A stretch of DNA of 64,000 nucleotides from Azadirachta indica. Lineage: Eukaryota > Streptophyta > Magnoliopsida > Sapindales > Meliaceae. Below, piece after piece: positions 12,801-25,989 of this stretch. Within the stretch, counting starts at the first letter, position 1. Each line of letters begins with the position of its first letter. Below the pieces are notes generated by a model. The model had not been told where the DNA came from, ran no database searches, and was given only the letters and a program-made list of their open reading frames with translations. The stretch spans positions 9,127,871 through 9,191,870 of the forward strand of contig CM040451.1 of NCBI GenBank assembly GCA_022749755.1, given 5' to 3'. Made by a program: the position numbers and the translations under genes.

Positions 12801-13956
12801 AACTTATAATATGAAAATTCTTGAATTGCTACAAGTGTAAACAAAAGCTTGCCCAAGAGAGGAATCATAATGCATACATCATCACAGTCTGATTAATTCC
12901 ATCCTAAAATTCGGAACAACAATTGGAAATTTCTTGTCAAACTAATAATTAATCACCAAGAGATCAATCAGTCATGTTGGATTTCATTCAACCTAGACAT
13001 AACAAATGTGTTCTGTTACTATGTTCTATGTCTTGGGGCAACGTTCACCACAAACTTTTTTGTAACGGAAGTCACTTTACACCCCAGAACATGAGCCCGC
13101 AAGGACAACTAACCTACGCTGCAAACATCCAAAATGAATAGATTTCTCAATTGTGTTGCTAAGGAGATTCGTTAGTCAAGAAAATTTTCTTGAAAAGAAG
13201 AGCATTTCCAAATAAAAATCTTCTGACAAGCTATGTTACAAAATATGCATAACATGTTTTTCGTAACCAACCAGTTACACAAATGATTCACAAATTCCTG
13301 AGGAAAGGTACTTAAGTAGATTATGAAGCTTGTGCAATATAAAAAGATTCCCTGCTTTGTACAATTAATTAAAGAATTAGTCAAGTACATAAAACAGAAG
13401 CAACAAAAAGTAGAAACAGATAAAGTTTACCGTTATCAAAACAGAGAGAGAGATTTCAGTATCAAACACATCAAAAGTGAGACATGAATTGCTTAAACTT
13501 TGGAAATAAGGTAGAAACAAAGAAAAAACAACAAATCATAGCTGAAAATTACTCCAAAGGAATCAAATTAAGTAACAAACAGACAACTCCTAAACCAAAA
13601 CAGGCAAAAACCAGAAGCCACTTCAACAAAACCACAGACACAGAGCGAGACAAAAAGGAAGGAAGAGAGAACAAAAGAGACAAACCAGTGCTCATAAAAA
13701 CGAAGTACACAGCAGTATCCAAGCCAGACATGTTAATGACATCCTGCTCTGTCGAAGACATCACATCCCCGATCCACGCAAACGGTTTCCGGGTCCTCGA
13801 CCCGCCTTCCCATGGATCCAAACCTTTCAGGATCCGGTTCGGATAATACACCACACTGTTCCCGGGTTTCCGTGACAGCCATGTGAAAAGAAGCATCAAA
13901 ATCACAAATATCAAAAACGAAGTCCCTAAGGACGTCAAGAACGAATGGAAATCCAT
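9813..13956 (-). CDS. ERD4: CSC1-like protein ERD4 (OSCA3.1-type mechano/osmosensitive channel)
   Basis: Six coding exons, joined by GT-AG introns: 13686-13956, 12556-12707, 12143-12418, 10928-11772, 10537-10792, 9813-10193. They sum to 2181 nt, i.e. 726 aa, very close to Arabidopsis ERD4 (724 aa, recalled). The protein starts MDFHSFLTSLGTSF. An N-terminal hydrophobic bundle (RSN1_TM-like, about 1-165) includes the conserved YYPNRILKGL segment. Then comes a charged cytosolic region (PHM7_cyt-like, about 190-370) with the VRDLPALPKG block. Last is a multi-helix channel domain (RSN1_7TM/DUF221, about 370-650) with SKAEGIPSESHAVRAASGKY and KTEAERKEAWFPGDLSYGTR. The acidic, polar tail ends with the sequence SRSVSMV. 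OSCA/CSC1 proteins are calcium-permeable cation channels of membranes; ERD4 was named for early induction by dehydration. Codon phases agree at every junction and no lesions are seen. Confidence 0.95.
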
Positions 13957-14560
13957 CTGGGTATGCTAGTTTCTAAGTAGAAAATGCTAAAGCTTCTGTC
14001 TTTACAGATTGTTGTTATATGTAGAAATAGAAAGAGGAGAAAACATAGACGTTAAAGGGTCATTGACGAAGAAGATAAATGCAACCGTTGTGATATTCGC
14101 AAGAGGGAAAAGACTAAATAGAAAGACGATTAGTTGGTTGTTGATAAATGTTGCTTTAAATGTGAAAAAGACCAAGGGCAAGAACAAGCTGATTTGTTTT
14201 GGCTTTGAAACAAGAATGGGAAAAAAATATCTAAAGATGATTGATTTGATTAGCTGTTTGTGGGGTTCATTTCTTTCTTTATTTTATTTTTCTCTCTTTT
14301 CGGTTTCATTCTTTTAATGCTAAGAGAGAGAGGAACTGGGAGCGGGTTTGAAGGAAGATGGCATCACAGACAGGACACGGAGGAGAGGAGTCAGGAGAGA
14401 GACAAGGTGGTAGAGTTTAAGGACACTGATGGTATAATTACCAGATTACCCTTCCGTATGCTCTACTGTGTCATTGCTTCATTTCTAACAAAACCGGATT
14501 GCTTTTTATTTATTGACAATACTACCCCTACAATTGTATTTTAAAATAATTTAAACATTG
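13957..14560 (-). promoter_or_regulatory. ERD4 5' UTR and proximal promoter
   Basis: Immediately upstream of the ERD4 ATG on the - strand. The 14300-14420 part is rich in CT on that strand, typical of plant 5' leaders. The transcription start and any leader intron cannot be fixed from sequence alone. Confidence 0.45.
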
Positions 14561-15110
14561 ATAAAATATGGCGTGCCAAATAATAACAATAATAATGTTG
14601 AGCTTGCATGTGAACACGAGATTTGTACGATTAGATATATAATATTACTTAAAATATAATAATTTAAACAATAGAGTCTTTGAATTAATATTTGTATTAA
14701 ATAAAATTAAGTATGGTATGCAACCAACTCAACGTGGGATAATAATAATATAACATACTCATTTATTGCGTCACATGAAATGATCAAAGGTATGATGAAC
14801 TATATAATAATTAAGTTTTTCATTCAACATTCTTGCATTCACATCTAAGCAAAAATGATATGAGAATTATAATGTATGCATATACTTAAATTAAAATTAT
14901 ATTGTATTAGTTAACAAGCATTCAAAATATAGGTTGCTATAATTTCTTTTAAGAAATAATAATAACATAAAATAATGCAAATTCGATAAATTTGAAATGG
15001 TATTACCAAGTAAATCCAAGGGGGTTAATTTCGTAAATTAAGATACAAATAACGGCAACTTATCCAAATGAATTGCATGTGATAGTCGAAAGGCCACCTC
15101 ATTCTATTCT
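14561..15110. other. AT-rich spacer
   Basis: No gene or repeat recognised. AT-rich DNA separating the ERD4 leader from the GC-richer motif cluster. Confidence 0.5.
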
Positions 15111-15119
15111 ATTGGCAGG

Positions 15120-15700
15120 TCGAATTCGGGCCCCACACCAATCACAACAATCTAAATTTCACAAAAGGACGGACACGTAAGCTCCGTTTACGAATTTTGT
15201 TGCGCAGAACGGCGTCGTGTTATCCTCCCCAAGGGAGTGTACACACGGATAAATATTACTGTCGACAGTTTTGTGGAAGTAAAGATTACTCCCTTATCCC
15301 GTGACAGTTGACAGGCGGTAGTTGACGTACGCCACGTGGCGCAAAAGGGATATGTTTGTGCTTAAGAGACGAAACGTGGCGCGATCATGGTGGTGCCGAC
15401 AAATTGGAGGAGACACTACGCTGTTTTGCCGCGCACATAACGCGGGTGGGCCCCACAAACCGCTTGTGGGGACCCGAGATTTGTCCGCACTGAGGGAGTC
15501 CCGTCGACGTGAAGGTTTCGTGATATCCATAGGGTCATGGAAAGAGCTTCTCAGGGAGTGACACGTGGTGCGGAAAAGAGAAAGGACCAAAGATTCGTAA
15601 CCTCTTTGGTTTAGCTAGGACAAGGATTGCCTTTGCCCTACCACGTGTCGGACGAATAAAGGAGGAAGGGTCAACAAATGACGATTTTAAGCTGATAACT
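15120..15700. promoter_or_regulatory. GC-richer island with ABRE/G-box and DRE-like motifs
   Basis: Against very AT-rich flanks this ~580-bp block carries several ACGT-core elements: GCCACGTGGC (15331-15340, a perfect palindromic G-box/ABRE), AACGTGGC (15373-15380), ACACGTGGTG (15561-15570) and CCACGTGTCG (15641-15650). A GCCGAC DRE/CRT core lies at 15395-15400, and a GTCGGAC (reverse CCGAC) at about 15647-15653. It is 1.4-1.7 kb upstream of ERD4, a dehydration-induced gene, and downstream of the 3' end of GALT2. Assignment to ERD4 is inference. It could instead be the promoter of an unrecognised non-coding transcript. Confidence 0.55.
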
Positions 15701-16900
15701 GTGGAAATTTTGTTACTGATACTATTCCATGTGTTTACTGAAAATGTAAATATGACAATTGTAATATAATTTAAACATATTCTTAAATGGGAACGATGTT
15801 TGTCCACATAAAAAGTAAGAATTAGCCCACAAATTAAGTGGAAGAGTTGTGTATTTAGAAGAATTCGAATCCACTCTCTCCAATACTACCAGACTACTAG
15901 CCTTGATAGCATAGATGTTGGAAATCTTAAATGAGAAGAAATTTAATATAAAAGGTTGCAACTTAAATAATGTAAGTCCATCCAATCAAATTTTGCTATA
16001 AATACATTTTAATTTAAATTTAATTAATAATAGAAATAATAATGATAATAAGAGTAGAAATAATGCTAACTAGACATCAAAATTTATTATAAAAAATGAA
16101 TTTTAATATTGTAATAAAAAAAGTTTACATTAATGTAATCAAATCATTATCAAGTATATAATAAATTTTTACAATTTTTAATATTATTTATTATACATCT
16201 TAATTATTTATATAAAAAATATCATATAAGTAAAAGTATTAGTTTGTATCACATGAGATAAAATATAATTTTTTTCATAAAATTTAGAGATGTGTAACAT
16301 TACTATTTCAATTTAAATTTAAGATTCTACAATATACCAAAAATTTATTCTCTAACTATGCAAATTTTTTTTTTTTAATTTAAGTTAAAAAAATCAGTGC
16401 GCCAAATATCTTGCAAGTGTAGCTTTCAAATGGGTAGGTTAATGCTTTAACTTATAAAGCATATAAAGCAACCTACTTTTTGGTAAAGTTTTAGGGTGAA
16501 AGAAAACTTGGTTTAACTTTAAAGTCAAACCCAAATCAAAGCCAATCAAAAATAATAATTTCAAATACAAACACCTTCATGTTTATGTACATAATTTAAT
16601 AGAAAATTAAAATTACTAGCTATCAAAATATAAGTATATGATATTAAGTATTAATTGTCAAATAAAACAGGGAAAATAAAAAATATATAGCTCAATGTAA
16701 ATGAGCTAAAATAATACAATTTAGAGGAGTAAAAAAGAGAAACAAGTTAGCAAAAAATCACTGTAGAAGTTGCAGAGTGAGAGGCATAGATGAGAGAATG
16801 TTCTTGAATTAATGAAAGTTTTTCTCTATTGAACATGAGAAAATGGGAAGACTTCTTTACTAGCTTCACCAACCTAAATTGATATTTCAAGTGTCATTTC
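15701..16900. other. AT-rich spacer between ERD4 upstream region and GALT2 3' end
   Basis: No gene supported. Mostly A/T tracts; the right end passes into the presumed 3' UTR of the galactosyltransferase. Confidence 0.5.
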
Positions 16901-17166
16901 ATTTGCATATACAACAGATATCAACATAATTCTACAATTTGATTTCTGTCCTATTCATTCCCAAAAGGTGATGACCTAATACCATCTGCCGCTACAAATA
17001 CAATTAATGAACCATAATCTGTATCCTCCGAAAAACACGGGCCCACTGAAACTCAACACAGCCATCTCTGAAGCCCACTTCATGAACCAAAATTGGATAC
17101 AAGTTGAAGATCGGGAGGGGCACTGGGAAGAAGAGTATAATGAATATGAGCAATATGAGCTGCTTG

Positions 17167-20100
17167 TCATCTGAAGTTACAGCAATGAGCTCGGCCTCTT
17201 GACAACTTGTCCCAAAGGCAGATCATCTGCCTCGGGGATTGGTAATGTGCAGTGTAATAACCTTCCATGCATCCGTATTGACAAAACTTCCAGCTATGAG
17301 AGTACTGGACAGGTGTAGAACTGTTGAATTGTTCAACCCACATTCCCATACTCACATCCTCCATCTTGAAGAGCTGCAACCAAAATGAAACAGGTATATT
17401 TTCAGTTGTCAATTGAAGAGACTCAGAAAAGGAGAGCATCATCCAGATGAAAGTAAATAGATATAACATTTGGTGACACTAACCCTTAGGCTTTGATTTC
17501 CATGTTGAGAGACAATGAATTTTGCAATATCACTGGAAATAACATATCCGGGCCCGTTTGCATACGGAGGGTATACTTCTTCTGGCCACTCCTGCAACAT
17601 TAGAGAACAGTCTTTAAGACACGTAATATTAACAGAATATCCCCTTAGGTTCCATATAACCAAACCCAAAAACAAACTCAACCCAAATGGTAACCAGAAA
17701 AGGAAACTTCTAGTTCCAAGATCTAGAAAGCATCATAATTTATTGCCCGCTGAAATGAGGATATTAACATTGGTAGCTCCAAGGGAAAAGAAAAAAATGA
17801 TCCAGAGGGAATATGAAAACTTAGATATGTTAGCTCTTCTCTGCCTTGCATATGCTTTTGAGCTTAGATCTATTCCGTCTCAACAACTGTTAGCCAATCG
17901 AGAAAAAGTTGTTGGAAAATGGTTAAGGAAAACAGCATTGAGAAAGAAAAGAGACAGAGATTCAATTGATGCTAGAACATACCTATTACTTCTAAGAATA
18001 CCCTTTGTATGATTAAAAAGCTACCAAATGTTAGTGAAAAGTAATTCGATTAATGCCACAATTGTAGCTAGTACAACCTAGGATGCCTCTAGTTGGAAGG
18101 AGCAGAAGGTGACAGGTTATTTGGGTGAAAGCATAAGCTTTTATTTCGAGAAAGCTCTAGCTGACCTTACAAGGACATTGATTTAAAGTAAAGCTAGATG
18201 TTTCTTTAGTATTACTTAGATGCTTCATGTAGGGATCGAGCATCTGGTGCATGTCTACTTAGGTTTGAGTGCACAAGCATGTATTTTGAAAAACCTCCTC
18301 TAGCAGATCATAAAACAGCCTCTAGTGAATATTTAGGACAACATGACTTCTGTTGCTTTACCGTATCAAGACAAAACTGTTGACTGGATGTATGGATGTG
18401 TGTTTCACAAATATTTTCCAACAGAATTATGCCAATCATCCACACTCACAAAGGATAGCAACATCATTGAATGGAACAATTTTGTCATGCAGGATAACCA
18501 GTAAAGTCAAACTCACATAAAAAAGTGCAAAAATTGCATACCTCATAAGTGACAGCCCATTTCCCAGTTCGCAGAGGTCGATGTAAGAGGTTGAGATTGC
18601 CCATGTAAAGGGACCGCTTTGGAAATATGCCCTCAATTTCTTTCAAAACAGTGTCCACCCTGATAAATGTGTCATCATCACATTTCATGATGTAGGCAGT
18701 TGTCACATTCTGAACCTGCACGAGGGAATTTGACTATTTAACAACTACAAATCATACTAAGAGTAATGCGGAACACAATAATCCAGAATAGGAGTGTATG
18801 GATGACAAGACTAAAAAAGCAAACGTATAAAATTTTTTTTAAAAAAAGGTCATCTCACTCCAAACCTATAAAAGAGAACCAAAAAAAAAAAGGGATGATT
18901 CCAAAATGCAGTCTGAAAATTTAACTCACCCCAAACTCGCAAATGGCAATAGTTTTCAGTACCACAAGCTCATAGCGATCCATAAAAGGCAAAATAACAA
19001 TGTCACCAAAGTAGGCAGCTTCCTTCTTCAGCACAGCATTCACCTCCTTTCTTGGATTCTAAAAGGTAATTTCATCAATGAGTAGGAAATCTTAAAAGAA
19101 ATGTAAACATAATAAGAATCAGGTAGTCATTGTAGAATGTCAGAAAGGAAATTTTGTGAAGGAAATGACACACAATGACAGTCACTTAACAATGTCATTA
19201 AGTCAAACCTCAAATTTCAGCCAAGTGCTTAATAAAGATAGAAGAAAAGAACATACCAGCGCAACAAAGAAGCGAACAACAACATTTGAAGACTTAACTT
19301 CCGAAGATTGCATCCAAGTTTTCCTAATGGCCATGCGCTCTGCAAAGTGATTAGTAGCAGAAAGAACTCCAATGAAAAGATGGATAGGATGATCTGGTAA
19401 AGGATCAGCTTTCCACTTTGATGACATTTCCAGTACTCTTTGAAGGGAGAAACTTGGATGAGAGGCTGGAAGATTGGTTGCATAAACTGAATGGACATCC
19501 AGATCTCCTTTAATTGCTAGACCCGTTGCATCCTCTAATGTAAATCCCTGAAGGCCACAGCAAAATAAAATCAGAAAGGCAATGCTTTTACACGATGCCT
19601 AGAAAACTAAGGAGAAAAAGAGAGAAAAAGTTTTCTATTAAATGGTACATAAAAAATTGAGATGCCAAATTGAATATAGGATACAACCATTGTGACAAAC
19701 TGGATATGAGCAAACTCGAAAAATCTACACATTTTCAGTTGTTAAGAAGACAATTGAAAATACAGAGGGCCATAATAGATCCTCAGCCAGAATGATAGAT
19801 AGGATAAAGACGATATCCAAAAAGCAAATACTTTATCATACACAAAATATTTGCCAAAAAGATTATATACACAGGAAACCTATTATAGACCCGAGAAAGC
19901 CCCAAGAAAAGTGAACAACTAGACAAATACTGTTTTCCCTACTATGGAGAACCATTAAGCAGGGCAACACCAGACATGCAATTAAGCAACATTTAGATCC
20001 CCAATGAACAAGCCCCACAGAAAAGAACTGTTTAATGGTTAACATTACTTATTCATAGTCATAAATGTACCGTCCGATAAGGGAATGAAGTCACATGCCG

Positions 20101-22130
20101 ACCACCAACACTAATATGATATCCTTCAACGCCAGCTCGCAGGGTCAGGATAAACAATCGACCCTCCACAAAAGGAAATGGCCAAGTAACTTCTGGTTTC
20201 TGTGCACGCCCAATGAATCTTTTGAACCACGAGGTTGTTTTGGAGTCTTTTGAATCTACAACATCATTCCGCATCCACTTTTCACATCTCACATTCCCAT
20301 CAACTGCCAAATAGATCCATTAAATATGGTTAAACCTCGGTATACGGCAGAGCCAAAGGCAAAAACAAAAAGAAAGAAACAAGTTAAACTACACCAGAAA
20401 CAACTGCTTTCAGGATCTAAGGAGCAGACACCAGTCACATTCTTCAATAACAAAACTCACACGGCATGTTCAGCAAGAATCAGCTTGTATTAGAATCAAA
20501 CCAGATATGAAAATATAAGTGAGAGAAAGCCCTCATTTCAATCATATCCACACCTAGCATACTTCAAAACATGCACACATCACCTCATTCCCCAGGAGCC
20601 CACCAACAACATATTCTGAGAAATTTATAGTACATGGGCAGTTTGATTGGTTTCTGTTATCCTAAACAAGACGAAAAAGAAAGAAGCAATACTTTACTCT
20701 TCACTTGATATCTTAAAAGTAGAAATGATACATAGGATAGATTTATAATTTAAGAAATAAATTTTCATTTTGTAAACTATGTTCTTAAGAAGGTGCACAG
20801 AAGTTAAGAGATTTTGACTTAAATACCGGCCAAATTTGAGTGAGAGTTGACTTAACCTGATATCCAACATAGCCTTAGTTACTTTCTACATTTCAAGAGA
20901 ACACACCCAGTTTTCTTTTAATTATTATTCACCCATTTGATAGTAAGAAATCTTATGCCTCCATTAAAAAGATTCTTCTACCTTCTTTCTTCTAGCATAC
21001 AATAAACTTACATTCTTATTTAGACCAAAAAGACAAACGAAGCACAATAGTTTAATCCAGAACTTTAAATTATTATTTTTAGTTTCCTTGTTACCCTTTT
21101 ACGGCTGAGAATGTATATTATCATGAAGCTTTATGCCTGGGGTAGAGTTAGTGAAACTTGCCAAAAGGAAGCTAAGGATAATTATAACAACACCAAGGTC
21201 GAACTTTTTTGAGCACAATAAATCTTACCAAGCATGTCATCGTCTTCCTTAGATGGTAAACCATCACATCTCTGAGCTGTCCCCCATTGCATTCTATAGC
21301 ATGTGTTGTGCTCAATGACTGGTCGGTGACTCCAATCTCCTTTCAGTCGAGGATTCAAATGGAAGATCTTTGGTGGATCCTCCCCCTCCACTGACTTCAA
21401 TCCTTGCAATTCAATCATAAACTGGGATACCATAACCAAACCATCACCATTCCTCCTCCTTGCAAGCTGGGGCACAAACTCCTGATGTGCAGAATGAGGT
21501 GTTCCCACAACTGTAATAGAAGATCCAGCAGCAAGCCCGCAAGGAAGATACATTAACCTATCCCCACTCGCCAACTCTTCTCCACTGGCAGATACCCAAG
21601 AAGGACATGACTCAGGCTTCCCCTCATATAAATCACTCTGAACAGTCTTCCTTCACATCAAACTTATCCACTTCTTTCCATGCCTTCAGCCCTAATGTCC
21701 ATGCCTCATCTGCCATTCTTTCAAGCACTGACAACTCACTGGTTCTATTTCTTCGCCTCATAATCTCACCCGTAATTCGACCATATCGAAACTGAAGTGG
21801 CTTTATAGGTCCACTTTTTCCATTCTTCAAAAGTACTTGCTTAGGCATCAACGGGGCCTCTAGGTTTTCGTTATCTTCTAGCTTCCTGTGAAAAGTATCC
21901 TTATAAACAGAACTAAAGAATGGTTTACTCAGATCCAAATCTCCATTATCCCCCAGCATTTTCTCATCCAGTCCAATGTAATTATCATCCCCACTTAACA
22001 TTGCCGCAATCTCTAAAAAATGCGGGAACTTAAATGCTATGAAAACCAAGTATAGTATGCCTATGCCCAACAACAAATGCGACAATTTAAACTTCTTATT
22101 GCCACTAGGCTCACTTTTAATTCTCTTCAT
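17167..22130 (-). CDS. GALT2: Hydroxyproline O-galactosyltransferase GALT2-like (GT31), with apparent frameshift in exon 1
   Basis: Golgi type II membrane enzyme family that adds the first galactose to hydroxyproline of arabinogalactan proteins. Coding exons on the - strand: 21229-22130, 20071-20303, 19257-19547, 18930-19058, 18542-18715, 17484-17591, 17167-17373, all with GT-AG borders. The N-terminus [10 protein letters not shown] is followed by one transmembrane segment (about 16-35). A galectin-like domain (about 190-380) includes [17 protein letters not shown] and [18 protein letters not shown]. The GT31 domain (about 420-640) carries the KCDDDTF metal-binding motif. The protein ends HCCNFR. 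Exon 1 is 902 nt, one more than phase allows. The frame changes near 21645-21652 (AAGGAAGACTG where AAGGAGACTG would keep the frame), so the literal reading stops at 21633 after 165 aa. Without the extra base the product is 680 aa. This is either a real null allele or a base-calling error. Confidence 0.9.
21645..21652 (-). other. Putative 1-bp insertion breaking the GALT2 reading frame
   Basis: Upstream codons read KEVDKFDVK. Downstream codons read [10 protein letters not shown] only after moving one base. There is no room for an intron and no plausible splice pair, and the rest of the gene is clean. Confidence 0.7.
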
Positions 22131-22720
22131 CTTGTGAACCCAACAAGAAAGCAATCCAATATACTTCACAAGTAAAAATTTCCTAAACACATCTTTTAAA
22201 TCAATGAAAAGAACACAAAACAAACTCAATATCCAACAAAAGAAGCTAACCCTAATGCATCCAACAGTTCAAACTAAACTAACCACAATGTGTTAATACA
22301 GATCAACAACCACTCACAAAACAAGTTCAGAACAAAGGTTCCAAAAAATGCAGAAGAAAGCTCAAACCTCCACAAAGTAACAAATTGAGTTCAGTGATCA
22401 GCCAATATCACGACGAACTAAGCAAAATCCAATCAAAATCTTCGACCCAGAACCCTAAATTTCTTATCCTTCCACAAGCATTCTTCAGATGCGTGATCTT
22501 CCAACCAAACTAACCCTAATGCGTGAGCGCATACAAGAAGCACACAAATTTGATCACATAATCTAATACAAACCCTCGCGATTGAAGCAAATGAAGAATT
22601 TAATTTCTGAATGTGGCTGGTATTTGAAGAAAAGGGGGATAGACTGCAAGAGTAATCTGCAAGGTGCGCGTAGCCGTATTTGTACGAAAGCAGAATCTAT
22701 GAATGTGAAAGTGGTCGGTA
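22131..22720 (-). promoter_or_regulatory. GALT2 5' UTR/promoter region
   Basis: Region upstream of the GALT2 start on the - strand. Base composition is less AT-rich than beyond 22720, consistent with a leader. An AG just before the ATG would permit a leader intron, but this cannot be settled by eye. Confidence 0.4.
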
Positions 22721-24860
22721 GGGAAAATAACGTAAAATTTAGGGGCTAAAATGTAAATTAAACAAAATCCTTCGTGATTTTCTGGGAATGTATATAATTT
22801 TATAAAATGCACGTAACTGGAATTTATTAATTTATATTTTTTCAAGTGAGATGATTGGCTGTTTCTCTTTTCAATTAACTGTTTCTGTTGTTTTTCTTAA
22901 TTTTTGTTAGGACGGTTGGGACCCACGTCATCTCGTGAGTGTCACGTTGGCTACCTAAAAACTTTGAAATAATTATATTAATTGTTTTAAAAAATAATAA
23001 ATTAACAATTAATATTTGCAACTAATTTTTTTATTTTTAACATTTAAAAAAAAAGAGAAAATATGCTAAAATTAAAAGATAACGGAATTCGGTTTAATTG
23101 ATCTATTTTTAAAAATAAATTTTGTTAATTTTTATTACTAATTTAAACCGATGATTTCTGTTAATTTATAATAATCTGTGGTTTACTCTTTACCAACGCA
23201 TAAGACGATTTTTTTTTGGTTTTGTTAGGAAAGCGATTTAACAATTTAATTAAACATTTTCAATATTTTAGAAATTTAAAATTAATATTTATAATGGTAT
23301 CATTATTTTTGAAAACGTTCTTTTATAAATGGCGTGTAATAAATATCAATATTATTGCAAGATAAATTGGCAATTAATTATAGTTATGGTGAAAGATTCT
23401 GACCTAACACTAAATGGAGTATGAAAAAAACGCCATTAAGTATATATTTTAAATAAATTAAACATAAAATTATTAGAAAATTTGAAGCAAAATTTCACTA
23501 ATGCTCATATTAATTAAATAATCTATTTTTCTCTTCAACACACAATTTTTCAGTTCACAGAATTTAGAGATGTTGTCTGTAACAAATATTTACAATATTT
23601 ATTTATTGTATGCACTGCAAACCTAAATTAGTTTTTTTTTTCTTCAATAATTTATCCTTTTTAACATTGTATTTTAGGTATTTTCTGATCAAATTTATTT
23701 TATTATAAATTAAATTAAATTTATATTTGTAATACATACACAATTATAAGAATAAAAAATATTCAACGTTTCTAGAAAATGTAAGATTTAAAAAAATAAA
23801 TTTCATCTTTAATTTCTTTCAATATTTTAACATTAATGAGAATATATATATATTGATTAGTAGAATCAAATAAAAATTTTAACTCTTTAGAAAAGGTAAT
23901 AAAAACACAAAAGAAAATGAGAAAGAAAAAAGAGGGATTAGAAAAAGAGACTAAAATTTTTAGTTTTTTGTTAATTAAATTTATTCATGCATATGATGTG
24001 TATAGGAACGTAAAATAGTGATGTATGTATAAATCATAAAATATTTAAATACCTCTTCATTCATTACTCTCGCAGCTCATAAAATAAATAACACCAATTA
24101 ATACTTTTGTAGCTATACAGAATTTATACTTATTTTTTTCATAAAACATCTCATTATACTAGTTTTAAATTCTCAGATGAAAGAATAACAAACGATCAAG
24201 ATTAGATGGAGTAAAATTTATTAATATATTTTATGATTGTCTTTATTTTCAGGAATTATTAAAACAAATATTTTATGAAATGTTTCCTTATACACCCAAA
24301 TTTTTTTAAGGAAATGGTGATCTCCTAATATTACAAAATTTTTTATATTAATTATTAATCTTGAATTTATTTTGATAATTATTACTAATTGTTTTTATTT
24401 TAAAAATTACTTTTAAAATAACTTAACAACCGAGTCGAATAATTTTTAATTAAAATAAATTAAAAAATAAATATATTTGTTGATTTTCTCTAGGATTCTC
24501 ATAACTAATAAGGTTTTATTACTACAAATTAGAATATTTTTATTTATCCCCTCACTTTTAGGGAAAGAATAGATATCTCATAGACCTGTTTTAACTTTCT
24601 TTAGTTTGATATGTTATGATATCATCATTTTAGTTTCTAAACTCTGATAAAATAACAGATGAAAGGATCAACAAATCTATTATTTTACATATATCTTTAC
24701 TTATAAATAGTTCAATTTATATACATTTAACAGTTAATATTAAATTTGACATAGATATATTTATTATAATAAATTAATTATATATTAATTATATTGTCAT
24801 ATTTAATTTCAACCGTAAAATATGTTTAAATTCAATAACATAAACATGATGTAAAGATAT
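22721..24860. other. AT-rich intergenic DNA
   Basis: No gene supported on either strand. Long A/T tracts and decayed-looking repeat sequence only. Confidence 0.5.
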
Positions 24861-24871
24861 GTGTAAAATAA

Positions 24872-25989
24872 GGAAAATTGACATAACCCTATGATATTTG
24901 GAAAAAAACAAATGTCTTCTCGAGTTTGGATAAATAAATATATATTCTCTTGATTTTTATTTCTGTTAGTTAACTAGTTAGCTTATTATTATTTGTATCC
25001 CTAATTTTTTAAATAATAACAAATTAGAAAATAATTATTTTAATTATAATAATTTAATCCTAATTTTAATATTTTTTTTATGATATACTTTTTTTATTAT
25101 AATAATTTAGTTCTATTTTAATATTTTTCACAGTGGACTAAGGATTAAATTTTTAATTTATTATTTCAATAAAAATTTTAAAAAAATTATTATTAAAAAA
25201 ATTCTATCAATAAGTTAGACCAATCCCATATACTAAAATAATTTTAACCTTATTCTTTTACTTTCTCTGTAATAATTTAATATTTAATCATCAAAATTTT
25301 TTTACATAAAATATTTTTTAACATTTTATTTTTACATATAATATATCTATTTAAAAAATTATATTAAATTTATTTTTTTTTTAAATTATGAAAATATAAA
25401 TAAAAAAAAAAAAATAAATACATATTATATATATTACAAATAAAAATAATAAAAATTTTCTTTTTATATTTTAATTAAGAGTAAAGTATATTATTTAACA
25501 ATTAATTACTAATTCTGTTAACAACTTCATCAAATTCTTTTTTTATTTTTTATTTATATTTTCATAATTTCTATTAAAAATATAATGAACTTAATATAAT
25601 CTTTTAAACAAATATATTATAGAAAAAAATAAAATGTTCAAAATTTTTCTAAAATTAAATATCGAATTATTATTAAGAAAGTAAAAAAAATAAGGTTAAA
25701 AATATTTTAGTATATGAATTTGGTCTAATTTATTATTAGAATTATTTTAATAATCATATTTTTTTCTAAATTTTTTATTAAAATGAGAAATGAAAATTTA
25801 ATCCTTAATATATTGTAAAAAATAATAAAATAAAAATTAAATTGTTATAATTAAAAAATATATTGTAAAAAGTATTAAAATAGAAACTAAATTGTTATAC
25901 TTAAAATAATTATTTCTTAATTTGAAATTATTTCAAAGTTCAGGGATATACATAATAACCTAATATTAGAGGGTATATATCAATTTTTC
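24872..25989. mobile_element. Non-autonomous foldback (MULE-like) element with 10-bp target duplication
   Basis: The ~1.1-kb element is bordered by an exact 10-bp direct repeat, TGTAAAATAA, at 24862-24871 and 25990-25999. The termini match: GGAAAATTGACATAACCCT at the left, and GAAAAATTGATATATACCCT reading inward from the right. Inside, long arms are inverted copies of each other (about 24995-25440 against 25440-25960), for example the GACCAATCCCATATACTAAAA block near 25215 and its reverse complement near 25705. A 9-10 bp target duplication and long inverted arms suit a Mutator-like foldback MITE. No coding sequence is present. Confidence 0.72.

Noticed and set aside
13484..13846. 120-codon + strand frame
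   Set aside because: Lies opposite ERD4 exon 1 and the adjacent intron; a shadow of the real gene.
15294..15590. 98-codon - strand and 79-codon + strand frames in the GC-rich island
   Set aside because: They open only because GC-rich DNA has fewer stops. No similarity to known proteins recognised, and no splice or start context.
17515..18012. 165-codon + strand frame
   Set aside because: Antisense to GALT2 exon 6 and intron 5; no protein family recognised.
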